Below, piece after piece: positions 42,433-49,749 of a DNA stretch of 64,000 bases. Every line of letters begins with the position of its first letter. Positions within the stretch are counted from its first letter, which is position 1. A program made the translations under genes and the position numbers. The stretch lies in NCBI GenBank assembly GCA_045660445.1, contig JAZRDR010000001.1:1-64000 (forward strand), in the 5' to 3' direction. The notes beneath the pieces are model-generated. The model had not been told where the DNA came from. It was given only the letters and a program-made list of their open reading frames with translations, and did not search any database. This DNA is from Faeciplasma sp045660445 (GTDB lineage: Bacteria > Bacillota > Clostridia > Oscillospirales > Ruminococcaceae).

Positions 42433-43800
42433 TTATATATTCAGTAACGATGCCGCAACAACAAAGTAAGTCAGAAGCGAAACAGCGTCAACAACTGTTG
42501 TGATAAACGGGCTTGCCATAACCGCAGGGTCAAGCCTTAATGCCTTCGCTAAGATAGGAAGCGCACAGCCGATTATCTTTGCAACCAAAACCGTTATCAC
42601 AAGCGTTATGCAAACAACTGCCGCAACCATCACGGTAACCTCGGGATTATTAAGCAAAAGCCTGTCGATAAGTATCATCTTCACAAAGTTAACAACAGCC
42701 AATGCAATGCCGCAGATAACAGCAACTCTGATTTCTTTCCAAATCGTTTTCAAAACGTCTCTTAGCTCGATGTCGCCCAACGAAATTCCGCGGATTATCG
42801 TTGCCGAAGCCTGACCGCCTGCGTTACCGCCCGTACCCATCAGCATGGGAATGAACGAGGTTAAAACCACGCACGCTGCAAGCTTTTCCTCAAATCCGGT
42901 GATTATCATTCCGGTGAACGTTGCCGAAAGCATCAATAGCATAAGCCAGGGGATTCTTTTAAAGAACGTTTCAAAAACGCCTGTTCTGAAGTAAGACTTA
43001 TCTGTCGGCGCGATAGCGGCCATCTTTTCGATATCTTCGGTCGTCTCTTCGGTGATGACGTCGATAGCGTCGTCAACCGTTACGATACCAACGATTCGTC
43101 CTTCTGCATCAACAACAGGGATAGCCAAAAGGTCATATTTCGCAAGAGTGTCAGCCACAACTTCCTTGTCGTCCTTGGTTGAAACGCTTATGACGTTTGC
43201 CTCCATTATATCATCGATAATGGTTTCGGGCTCTGCAGTCAAAAGCTCCAAAAGGGAGACAACGCCCACAAGCTTTCTTGCTTCGGTAACGTAACAGGTA
43301 TAAATAGTTTCTTTGTTTAAGCCAACTCGTCTTATACGCTCGAACGCTTCCGAAACTGTTATGTTTCGGGTTAAGTATACGTATTCGGGCGTCATAATGC
43401 TGCCGGCACTGTCATCAGGATAGGCGAGCAGCTCGTTTATCTGCGCTCTTGTTCTTGGATCGGCATTTTTCAAGATCCTGTTTACAACGCTTGCGGGCAT
43501 CTCATCAATGATAGCCACGGTGTCGTCCAAAAACAGTTCGCCGATCATCGCTCTAAGCTCGTTATCCGAGAACGAGGTTATAAGCTGTTCCTGCTGCTCC
43601 GGCTCGATATATGCAAATGTTTCAGCGGCAAGCTCCTTCGGCAAAAGCCTGAACATTGCAATCGTGTCAGCGCCCTGGGTCAACTCTAAAATGTTTGCAA
43701 TGTCTGCCGGGTTCATTTCGTTCATGATAAGCTTAAGCTCGGCAAACTTGCGCTGTTCATAAAGCTTCATAACAAGCTCAAAAACAGTTGTCTGTTCCAT
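42433..43800 (-). CDS. mgtE: Magnesium transporter MgtE
   Basis: A 455-aa Mg2+ channel. An N-terminal helical superhelix domain (about 1-130), tandem CBS domains (about 135-260) that gate it by cytosolic Mg2+, a plug helix and five C-terminal transmembrane helices with the signature PMLMGTGGNAGGQASATIIRG. The length is standard. The start is ATG 43800 with GGAGG upstream; the frame continues to 43818. Its leader carries two short reading frames. It is the only Mg2+ transporter in the window. Confidence 0.96.
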   Translation of the reverse strand: MEQTTVFELVMKLYEQRKFAELKLIMNEMNPADIANILELTQGADTIAMFRLLPKELAAETFAYIEPEQQEQLITSFSDNELRAMIGELFLDDTVAIIDEMPASVVNRILKNADPRTRAQINELLAYPDDSAGSIMTPEYVYLTRNITVSEAFERIRRVGLNKETIYTCYVTEARKLVGVVSLLELLTAEPETIIDDIMEANVISVSTKDDKEVVADTLAKYDLLAIPVVDAEGRIVGIVTVDDAIDVITEETTEDIEKMAAIAPTDKSYFRTGVFETFFKRIPWLMLLMLSATFTGMIITGFEEKLAACVVLTSFIPMLMGTGGNAGGQASATIIRGISLGDIELRDVLKTIWKEIRVAVICGIALAVVNFVKMILIDRLLLNNPEVTVMVAAVVCITLVITVLVAKIIGCALPILAKALRLDPAVMASPFITTVVDAVSLLTYFVVAASLLNI

Positions 43801-43879
43801 AGTAATTCCTCCAATCATAAATAATCAGAGGTCGCAAATATATTTTAGATATGCACGGCACAAAGCCCTGCAAAAACAT
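43778..43879 (-). CDS. Second leader peptide candidate overlapping the mgtE start
   Basis: A 33-codon frame beginning MFLQGFVPCIS. The GAGGGAG preceding its ATG has a 5-nt spacer, a reasonable ribosome binding site. It ends inside mgtE in another frame, so its translation would run across the mgtE start region. Not demonstrated to be expressed. The first leader frame ends three bases before it. Confidence 0.42.
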   Translation of the reverse strand: MFLQGFVPCISKIYLRPLIIYDWRNYYGTDNCF

Positions 43880-43881
43880 AT

Positions 43882-43926
43882 TTACTCCCTCGAGGGGTAC
43901 TTCGCGCAGCACCTGCGTCCATGCAT
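43882..43926 (-). CDS. First leader peptide candidate upstream of mgtE
   Basis: A 14-codon frame encoding MHGRRCCAKYPSRE. It has an AAAGGAG ribosome binding site five bases upstream. The position in the mgtE 5' leader is the classic one for a regulatory leader peptide. Whether it is translated is not shown. Confidence 0.5.
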   Translation of the reverse strand: MHGRRCCAKYPSRE

Positions 43927-43947
43927 TTTCACTCCTTTAAAATCCGA

Positions 43948-43967
43948 TATAGCAATAATATGCTATA
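43948..43967. promoter_or_regulatory. Palindromic site at the mgtE transcription start
   Basis: TATAGCA/TGCTATA with a six-base spacer, positioned around the predicted +1 of the mgtE promoter. A possible operator. Confidence 0.4.
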
Positions 43968-43970
43968 CTA

Positions 43971-43999
43971 ATTTTACTCCCTCAATGTTTTTCTGTCAA
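43971..43999 (-). promoter_or_regulatory. Sigma-A promoter of mgtE
   Basis: On the minus strand TTGACA (43999-43994), a 17-bp spacer and TAAAAT (43976-43971). It leaves a leader of about 165 nt. Confidence 0.85.
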
Positions 44000-44066
44000 G
44001 AAAAAGTTTTTTATAAAACATAAAAATATTAAACCGAAAATTCATGTTCAAAACTAATATATTGCA

Positions 44067-44095
44067 TTGAAATTATCTTGGTTTGAATATATAAT
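44067..44095 (+). promoter_or_regulatory. Sigma-A promoter of the GH2 gene
   Basis: TTGAAA (44067-44072), a 17-bp spacer and TATAAT (44090-44095). Confidence 0.85.
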
Positions 44096-44153
44096 TATCT
44101 TGTCGGATATCCATCCGATTATCCCTTTAAAATGAAACGAGGAATATAAAATC

Positions 44154-47100
44154 ATGAAAAAAGAGCTCTTCAATCGCGACTGGACTTTTGTATGGAAAAA
44201 TATCGACGAGGTCCCCGAATCAAGCGAATATGTCCCCGTTGACATCCCGCACGACTGGATGGTTTATGATACCAACGATCTATACAGAAACTCTGACGGT
44301 TATTATAAGAAAGTGTTCACACTTTGCAACGTTTCAACAACTAATTATACCCTTCGCTTTGAAGGCGTATATATGAACTCTGAAATATATCTTAACGGCG
44401 AAAAGATCTTCGAGTGGAAATATGGCTACACAACCTTCGACGTTCCTCTTGTGAACGCTAACGAGGGTGAAAACGAGATCATCGTTAAGGTTCGCTATCA
44501 GTGTCCCAACACCCGCTGGTATTCCGGCGCAGGCATCTATCGCGACGTTTGGCTGACTGCTAAAGGCGAAAACGAAATCGTTTTCGATGGAACCTACGTC
44601 ACCCCCATAAAAAAGGACGGCTTCTGGGCTGTCGAAATTGACACCGAGGTTAAGGGAAGCGCAGATGCAACACTTATCCACACAGTTTTTGATGCAAATG
44701 GAAACGAGGTGGCAAAGACTTCAGGCGAATGCAAGCTCTTGAATGAAACAAGCGTTGTTTCACAGTCTCTTGACGTTATTGCTCCTCATCTTTGGGATTG
44801 TGTTGACCCTTATCTCTACACTTTAAAGACCGAGCTTATCGTTAACGGTGAAACTGTTGACGAGGTTTCTCAAAACCTCGGCTTCAAAACCATCCGCTTT
44901 GACTGCAACGAGGGCTTCTTCATAAATGACAGACCGCAAAAGCTGTATGGCGTTTGTATGCATCACGACCTTGGCGCACTCGGCTCTGCATTTAACGTTA
45001 CAGCGCTTCGCCGTCAGTTTGAAAGCTTAAGGGAAATGGGCGTTAACGCTATCAGGACCTCGCACAACCCTCCCGCACCCGGATTTATGGACCTTGCAGA
45101 CAAAATGGGCATGATGATCGTTTCCGAGGCTTTTGATATGTGGGAGCTTAAGAAGACCGACTATGACTATGCAAACTATTTCCCCGAATGGCACGAGCGT
45201 GACGTTGCAAGCTGGATCCGCCGTGACAGAAACCACCCCTCGCTTATAATGTGGAGTATCGGCAACGAGATTTATGATACCCACGCCTCTCCAAGAGGGG
45301 AGGAGGTTACAATAATCCTTCGTGACCTCGTTTTCAAACACGATTATAAAAAGATGTACCCCGTAACCATCGGCTCGAACTATATGCAGTGGGAGGGGGC
45401 GCAGAATTGCGCCGAACACCTTGGCACAGTTGGTTATAACTATACCGAGCGCATTTATGACGACCATCACGCAAAGCACCCCACTTGGTGCATCTATGGA
45501 AGTGAGACAGCTTCAACGATTCAGTCGCGCGGAACATATCATTTCCCTGCAACCAAGCTTACAACCACGCACGACGATCATCAGTGCTCATCTCTTTTAA
45601 ACTGTGCAACGGGCTGGGGCGCTGTAAACTGCGAATATAACATCACTCAGGATAGAAATCACAAGTTCAGCGCAGGTCAGTTCATCTGGACCGGCTGGGA
45701 CTATATCGGCGAGCCGACTCCTTATTGGACAAAGAATTCCTATTTCGGCCACTCTGATACGGCAGGCTTCCCCAAGGATTCTTACTATGCTTATAAAGCC
45801 GAGTGGGCAGGGGAGAATGCTTCGCCTTTCGTTCACCTCTTCCCATATTGGGACTTTAACGAGGGTCAGCTTATCGATCTTTTCATCTTCTCGAATTGTG
45901 CGAAGTCTGAGCTCTTTGTAAATGGCGTTTCTCAGGGCGTTTATGATCATAATCATACCGACGGAAACGAGCTTTCGGGACGTTGGCAGGTGCCTTATCA
46001 CAAGGGCGAGATCAAGGCTGTCGGATATGATGCCGACGGAAACGTTTTGTGCGAACAGATCCGCCACAGCTTTGGCGATGCTAAGAAGATCAACCTTAAG
46101 CCCAATAAGAATGAGCTTTTGGCAAACGGCCTGGATATGATCTTTGTTGAGATATCCATGCTTGATGAGAACGGATATCCCGTTGAAAACGACCGTTCAA
46201 GAGTTGAGGTTTATGTTTCGGGTGCCGGACGACTTGTCGGACTTGATAACGGCGACTCGACCGACTATGATCAGTATAAGGGCACTTGCCGCCGTCTCTT
46301 TAACGGCAAGCTTTTGGCAATGATCGCTGCAAAGGATATAGCAGGTGATATCGTGATGGAGGTTCGCTCGAAAGACCTTCCTACCGAAACCCTTGTTTTA
46401 AAGGCTGTTGAGGCTGAAACTGTTAATGGCGCTTGCTTCTTTACTGAAAATACTGTCAGTGAAGTGACAGATGAGATCCCTGTAAGAAAGATCGAGCTTA
46501 GTGTTACAAGTCAGAAGATGGACGAAAACTGCCCGACAGTTGTGGCAACCGCAAAGCTCTATCCCGAAAACACCACCTTCACCTTCGATGATATCTGCTT
46601 TAAGGCTATCACTGATGCAGGAATTGAGACCAACCTTGTTAAGATCGAAAAGGACGGAGACAAGGCTGTCATCACAGCAAAGGGCGACGGTGAATACAGA
46701 CTAAGAGCTTATTGCCGCAACGGCTCGCCTTATGAGGAAATAATCTCCGAGCTTGAAATGTCGAACTCCGGCTTTGGCGCCGCAAGCTTCGATCCTTACG
46801 GTGACTTAATAAGCGCTTCGCTCTATTCAGAAGCGACAGAGACCTTGCAGGATGTATTCGAGGGCGGCGTTCAATCCCTTTGGAGTGAAACGTATATCCA
46901 GTTCTCAAACGTTGATTTCGGCAAGCTTGGATCTGACGAATTCACCGTTGGACTTTATCACAACAGTGATGCTCCCATCCCGTTTGATATTACCGACGAC
47001 GAGGGTAACCTTTTGGGAAGCTTTGTATATCAGCGCCCGAGAATGTGGAATCACTATCAGTATCAGACATTTAAGCTTGACAAGAAGCTTCAGGGCACAA

Positions 47101-47531
47101 AGAGCATCCGCTTTGTATTCAGAATGGAGATAAGATTCAAGGGCTTTAAGTTCACAGCACCCACAGGTGTTAACGAGGTTATCTCGGCACTTGATCGCGA
47201 TGCTATCTATGGCGATACGTTCACTATCGAAAGCGATTATATCGGCAGGATCGGTAATAACGTAACCGTTGAGTTCAACGGATTCGATTTCGGCGAGGAC
47301 GGAATTACAAAGATCGAGATCTGCGGCAAAACTTATAACGCAAACGACTCTGTTCACGTAAGATTTGCAACCAAGGACGGTGCAAACAATCAGATCGTCG
47401 AGTTTGCTCACGCTGATGAGATCGAAACCAAGTGCTTCACACTCGATCGTGTTTGCGGCAAGGCTGACGTTAAGCTTGTGTTCCTTCCCGGATGCGACTT
47501 CGACCTTAAGTCTATCAAGTTTATAAAATAA
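44154..47531 (+). CDS. Glycoside hydrolase family 2 (beta-galactosidase-like)
   Basis: An 1125-aa cytoplasmic enzyme (no signal peptide). The N-terminal jelly roll includes VDIPHDWMVYD and NTRWYSGAGIYRDVWL, followed by an immunoglobulin-like domain and a TIM barrel with the acid/base Glu372 in WSIGNEI and the probable nucleophile Glu451 in IYGSETAST. Two further beta domains (about 600-780) and an extra C-terminal part of about 300 residues (including an NDSVHVRFAT-type lectin-like segment) are present. GH2 members remove beta-galactose, beta-glucuronic acid or beta-mannose; beta-galactosidase is most likely. The start is ATG 44154 with GAGGA upstream. Confidence 0.88.
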   Translation: MKKELFNRDWTFVWKNIDEVPESSEYVPVDIPHDWMVYDTNDLYRNSDGYYKKVFTLCNVSTTNYTLRFEGVYMNSEIYLNGEKIFEWKYGYTTFDVPLVNANEGENEIIVKVRYQCPNTRWYSGAGIYRDVWLTAKGENEIVFDGTYVTPIKKDGFWAVEIDTEVKGSADATLIHTVFDANGNEVAKTSGECKLLNETSVVSQSLDVIAPHLWDCVDPYLYTLKTELIVNGETVDEVSQNLGFKTIRFDCNEGFFINDRPQKLYGVCMHHDLGALGSAFNVTALRRQFESLREMGVNAIRTSHNPPAPGFMDLADKMGMMIVSEAFDMWELKKTDYDYANYFPEWHERDVASWIRRDRNHPSLIMWSIGNEIYDTHASPRGEEVTIILRDLVFKHDYKKMYPVTIGSNYMQWEGAQNCAEHLGTVGYNYTERIYDDHHAKHPTWCIYGSETASTIQSRGTYHFPATKLTTTHDDHQCSSLLNCATGWGAVNCEYNITQDRNHKFSAGQFIWTGWDYIGEPTPYWTKNSYFGHSDTAGFPKDSYYAYKAEWAGENASPFVHLFPYWDFNEGQLIDLFIFSNCAKSELFVNGVSQGVYDHNHTDGNELSGRWQVPYHKGEIKAVGYDADGNVLCEQIRHSFGDAKKINLKPNKNELLANGLDMIFVEISMLDENGYPVENDRSRVEVYVSGAGRLVGLDNGDSTDYDQYKGTCRRLFNGKLLAMIAAKDIAGDIVMEVRSKDLPTETLVLKAVEAETVNGACFFTENTVSEVTDEIPVRKIELSVTSQKMDENCPTVVATAKLYPENTTFTFDDICFKAITDAGIETNLVKIEKDGDKAVITAKGDGEYRLRAYCRNGSPYEEIISELEMSNSGFGAASFDPYGDLISASLYSEATETLQDVFEGGVQSLWSETYIQFSNVDFGKLGSDEFTVGLYHNSDAPIPFDITDDEGNLLGSFVYQRPRMWNHYQYQTFKLDKKLQGTKSIRFVFRMEIRFKGFKFTAPTGVNEVISALDRDAIYGDTFTIESDYIGRIGNNVTVEFNGFDFGEDGITKIEICGKTYNANDSVHVRFATKDGANNQIVEFAHADEIETKCFTLDRVCGKADVKLVFLPGCDFDLKSIKFIK

Positions 47532-47538
47532 TTTTTTG

Positions 47539-47572
47539 CTCCCTTGCTTGATGGCAGGGGAGCTTTTCTTTC
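47539..47572 (+). terminator. Intrinsic terminator of the GH2 gene
   Basis: GCTCCCTTGC/GCAGGGGAGC with one mismatch and a TTGATG loop, followed by TTTTCTTTC. Confidence 0.83.
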
Positions 47573-47664
47573 AGCTCACTGCGCAAACCTGCGGGCCCCC
47601 CTTGCATAATCTAAGATCTTATGTTACAATATATAATTGATATTTTATGTTTCGGAGGAGAAAT

Positions 47665-48783
47665 ATGCTACTTATAGACGAGCTTAAGCAACAGCTTGCA
47701 CAGTATCAGCCCAAGCTTAAAGAGCTTCATACTGTTTTGAATATCGACGCCGCAAAGGAAGAGATCGAACAGCTTCACAACAAGGCGGCAGAGCCCGGCT
47801 TCTGGGACGATATGGACAAATCTCAGAAGATATTGCAGCGCACAAAAATGCTTGAAAACCGTGTTGAAGATGACCGCAGACTTAACGTTCAGGCTGAGGA
47901 TATCGGCACACTTATAGAAATGTATCTCGAAGAAAACGACGATTCGATGCTTGACGATATCAAAGCCGAGCTCGAGGATTTCGTTGCAAAGATCGATAAA
48001 ATAACCCTTTCCACCCTCTTAACAGGCGAGTATGACAGCGCTAACGCCATTATAAACTTCCACGCAGGTGCAGGCGGAACCGAGGCTCAGGACTGGACCG
48101 AGATGCTTATCCGTATGTACGTTCACTGGGGTGAGGCTCATGGATATAAGGTCTCCATCCTCGATCAGCTCGACGGTGCTGATGCCGGCGTTAAAAGCTG
48201 TTCCATGATCATAGAAGGCGAAAATGCCTATGGTTATTTAAAAAGCGAATCGGGAATTCACCGCTTGGTGCGTGTTTCCCCGTTCGATGCTTCCGGCTCT
48301 CGTCACACATCCTTCTCTGCTGTTGAGGTTATGCCTGAAATCGAAGCTGACATGAGCGTTGAGATAAGACAGGAAGACCTTCGCATCGATACTTACCGTG
48401 CATCGGGCGCAGGCGGACAGCACATCAACAAAACCTCGTCTGCAGTTAGAATTACACACTTGCCCACAGGCATTGTAACCGCTTGTCAGACACAGCGTTC
48501 TCAGGTTCAGAACAAGGACTATGCAATGAAAATGCTTATTGCAAAGCTTGTCGAGATCAAGGAGCGCGAGCACCTTTCAAAGATCGAGGATATTAAGGGC
48601 GTTCAGAAAGAGATCGCTTGGGGCTCTCAGATCAGATCTTATGTTTTCATGCCCTATACTCTTGTTAAAGACCATCGCACAGGCCATGAAAACGGCAACG
48701 TCCACGCTGTTATGGACGGCGAGCTTGACGGCTTCATCAATGCCTATTTAAAGGCACTTTCAAACGGAACTTTGGAAAAATAA
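47665..48783 (+). CDS. prfB: Peptide chain release factor 2
   Basis: A 372-aa class I release factor for UGA and UAA. The codon-recognition tripeptide SPF is in VRVSPFDASG and the catalytic GGQ in ASGAGGQHIN. The N-terminal domain reads continuously from ATG 47665, which has GGAGGAG upstream, with no in-frame UGA near codon 25, so the usual programmed +1 frameshift is absent. Monocistronic, with a bidirectional terminator after it. Confidence 0.96.
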   Translation: MLLIDELKQQLAQYQPKLKELHTVLNIDAAKEEIEQLHNKAAEPGFWDDMDKSQKILQRTKMLENRVEDDRRLNVQAEDIGTLIEMYLEENDDSMLDDIKAELEDFVAKIDKITLSTLLTGEYDSANAIINFHAGAGGTEAQDWTEMLIRMYVHWGEAHGYKVSILDQLDGADAGVKSCSMIIEGENAYGYLKSESGIHRLVRVSPFDASGSRHTSFSAVEVMPEIEADMSVEIRQEDLRIDTYRASGAGGQHINKTSSAVRITHLPTGIVTACQTQRSQVQNKDYAMKMLIAKLVEIKEREHLSKIEDIKGVQKEIAWGSQIRSYVFMPYTLVKDHRTGHENGNVHAVMDGELDGFINAYLKALSNGTLEK

Positions 48784-48787
48784 TATT

Positions 48788-48826
48788 AAAGAAGCTCTTT
48801 ATTTACGAAAGAGCTTCTTTTTGTTT
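48788..48826 (+). terminator. Bidirectional terminator between prfB and a convergent membrane gene
   Basis: AAAGAAGCTCTTT/AAAGAGCTTCTTT with loop ATTTACG, then TTGTTTT on the plus strand and AATATTA on the minus strand. Confidence 0.9.
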
Positions 48827-49252
48827 TATACGCCTTTTCGGCAAAAACCTAAGTGTCTTTGCTCTCTCACCAAACAGCATCACCCTTAAAGAATCCTCTA
48901 TGATAATAGCAGGGAAGGCAAGTGCTAACCACATCGCCGAAAAGGGCAAACACACTTGTCCTAAAATGTTAAGAGGCATGTCCGAATAATCCCAAACGTC
49001 AAGTCTCATAACGAGATTTATTATCACCCCCGAGGTGAATTCGATCCCTGTCACAATAAACGCCGCCAAGGGCAACTGCGCCAGCACACTTATCGGCTTT
49101 TCGATCTCATCAAGCGCACCTATAAGCACAAAGCACAGCCCTCCCACTAAAAACATCGAAATGTGCGTGTGCCCACGCCACGCAAGCTCGATAATTCCGT
49201 AAAGCAGCCCGCCGACAGTGAACAGCGTCGCTGTTTTAATTCCTTTTTTCAT
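48803..49252 (-). CDS. Small integral membrane protein, putative ABC-transporter type IV family
   Basis: A 149-aa protein with four transmembrane helices. GIIELAWRGHTHISMF near the start and SGVIINLVMRLDVWDYSDMPLN in the middle are the family pattern (PF06541, also called CmpB). It has no ATPase partner nearby and its function is unknown. The start is ATG 49252 with GGAGG upstream. Its stop lies inside the terminator shared with prfB. Confidence 0.8.
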   Translation of the reverse strand: MKKGIKTATLFTVGGLLYGIIELAWRGHTHISMFLVGGLCFVLIGALDEIEKPISVLAQLPLAAFIVTGIEFTSGVIINLVMRLDVWDYSDMPLNILGQVCLPFSAMWLALAFPAIIIEDSLRVMLFGERAKTLRFLPKRRIKQKEALS

Positions 49253-49269
49253 ACTTCCTCCATAAAACG

Positions 49270-49340
49270 CTCGGCGGGTCCCCTCCGTGACCTCACCGCA
49301 CTCCGTGCGGCTCGACCGCGGCCTCCGCCCCGCTTTCTCT
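49270..49340. repeat. GC-rich intergenic island J
   Basis: Contains a CCGCAC-TCC-GTGCGG hairpin then CTCGACCGCGGCCTCCGCCCCGC. The GTGCGG hairpin resembles CGCAC-TTC-GTGCG in island L. Lies between a membrane gene and the valS promoter. Confidence 0.65.
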
Positions 49341-49401
49341 CCACTATAATACTCCAAATCTCTGTTTTTACTCGCGCTTACCAAAATTTCATTTAATTGT
49401 G

Positions 49402-49430
49402 TTGACTTTTTCTCTCACTTGTGATAACAT
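49402..49430 (+). promoter_or_regulatory. Sigma-A promoter of valS
   Basis: TTGACT (49402-49407), a 17-bp spacer and TG-A-TAACAT (49425-49430). Confidence 0.75.
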
Positions 49431-49436
49431 AAATGT

Positions 49437-49710
49437 GTATTTAAAGGCTTTGACGAAGAGGACAACGGCAAAATTCAACCCTCAGAGAGGCGGCGTTTGG
49501 TGTAAGCCGTCGGTGATGTGCCCAAGTCGGTAGCTTCCGAGCTGAAAGAAAGAACGGCTAACGCCAAGTAGACTCTTTCCGTATCTCGCACGTTAACGCG
49601 AAAGGCTTTGAAAGAAGCCGATAAAGAGGTGTGAATTCCACACAATTTGAGTGGTACCGCGGGTATTCAATGCTCGTCTCAAAGAATTTCTTTGGGGCGA
49701 TTTTTTTATT
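49437..49710 (+). promoter_or_regulatory. T-box riboswitch of valS
   Basis: A transcriptional attenuator controlled by uncharged tRNA. AGAGAG and AGTAGA of stem I, and TGGTACCGCG, the T-box proper (49652-49661), are present. The terminator arms CGTCTCAAAGAA/TTCTTTGGGGCG (49675-49699) are followed by ATTTTTTT, and the T-box can pair to form the antiterminator. The specifier codon was not identified with confidence, so the tRNA is inferred from the downstream gene. Confidence 0.92.
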
Positions 49711-49749
49711 ACCTTTCGCCTCAAATACTTTAAGGAAAGGAAGAAAAAT

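Noticed and set aside
43801..43964. M-box riboswitch ahead of mgtE
   Set aside because: The conserved segments I know for this class are not found in the leader. Only a covariance search could decide.
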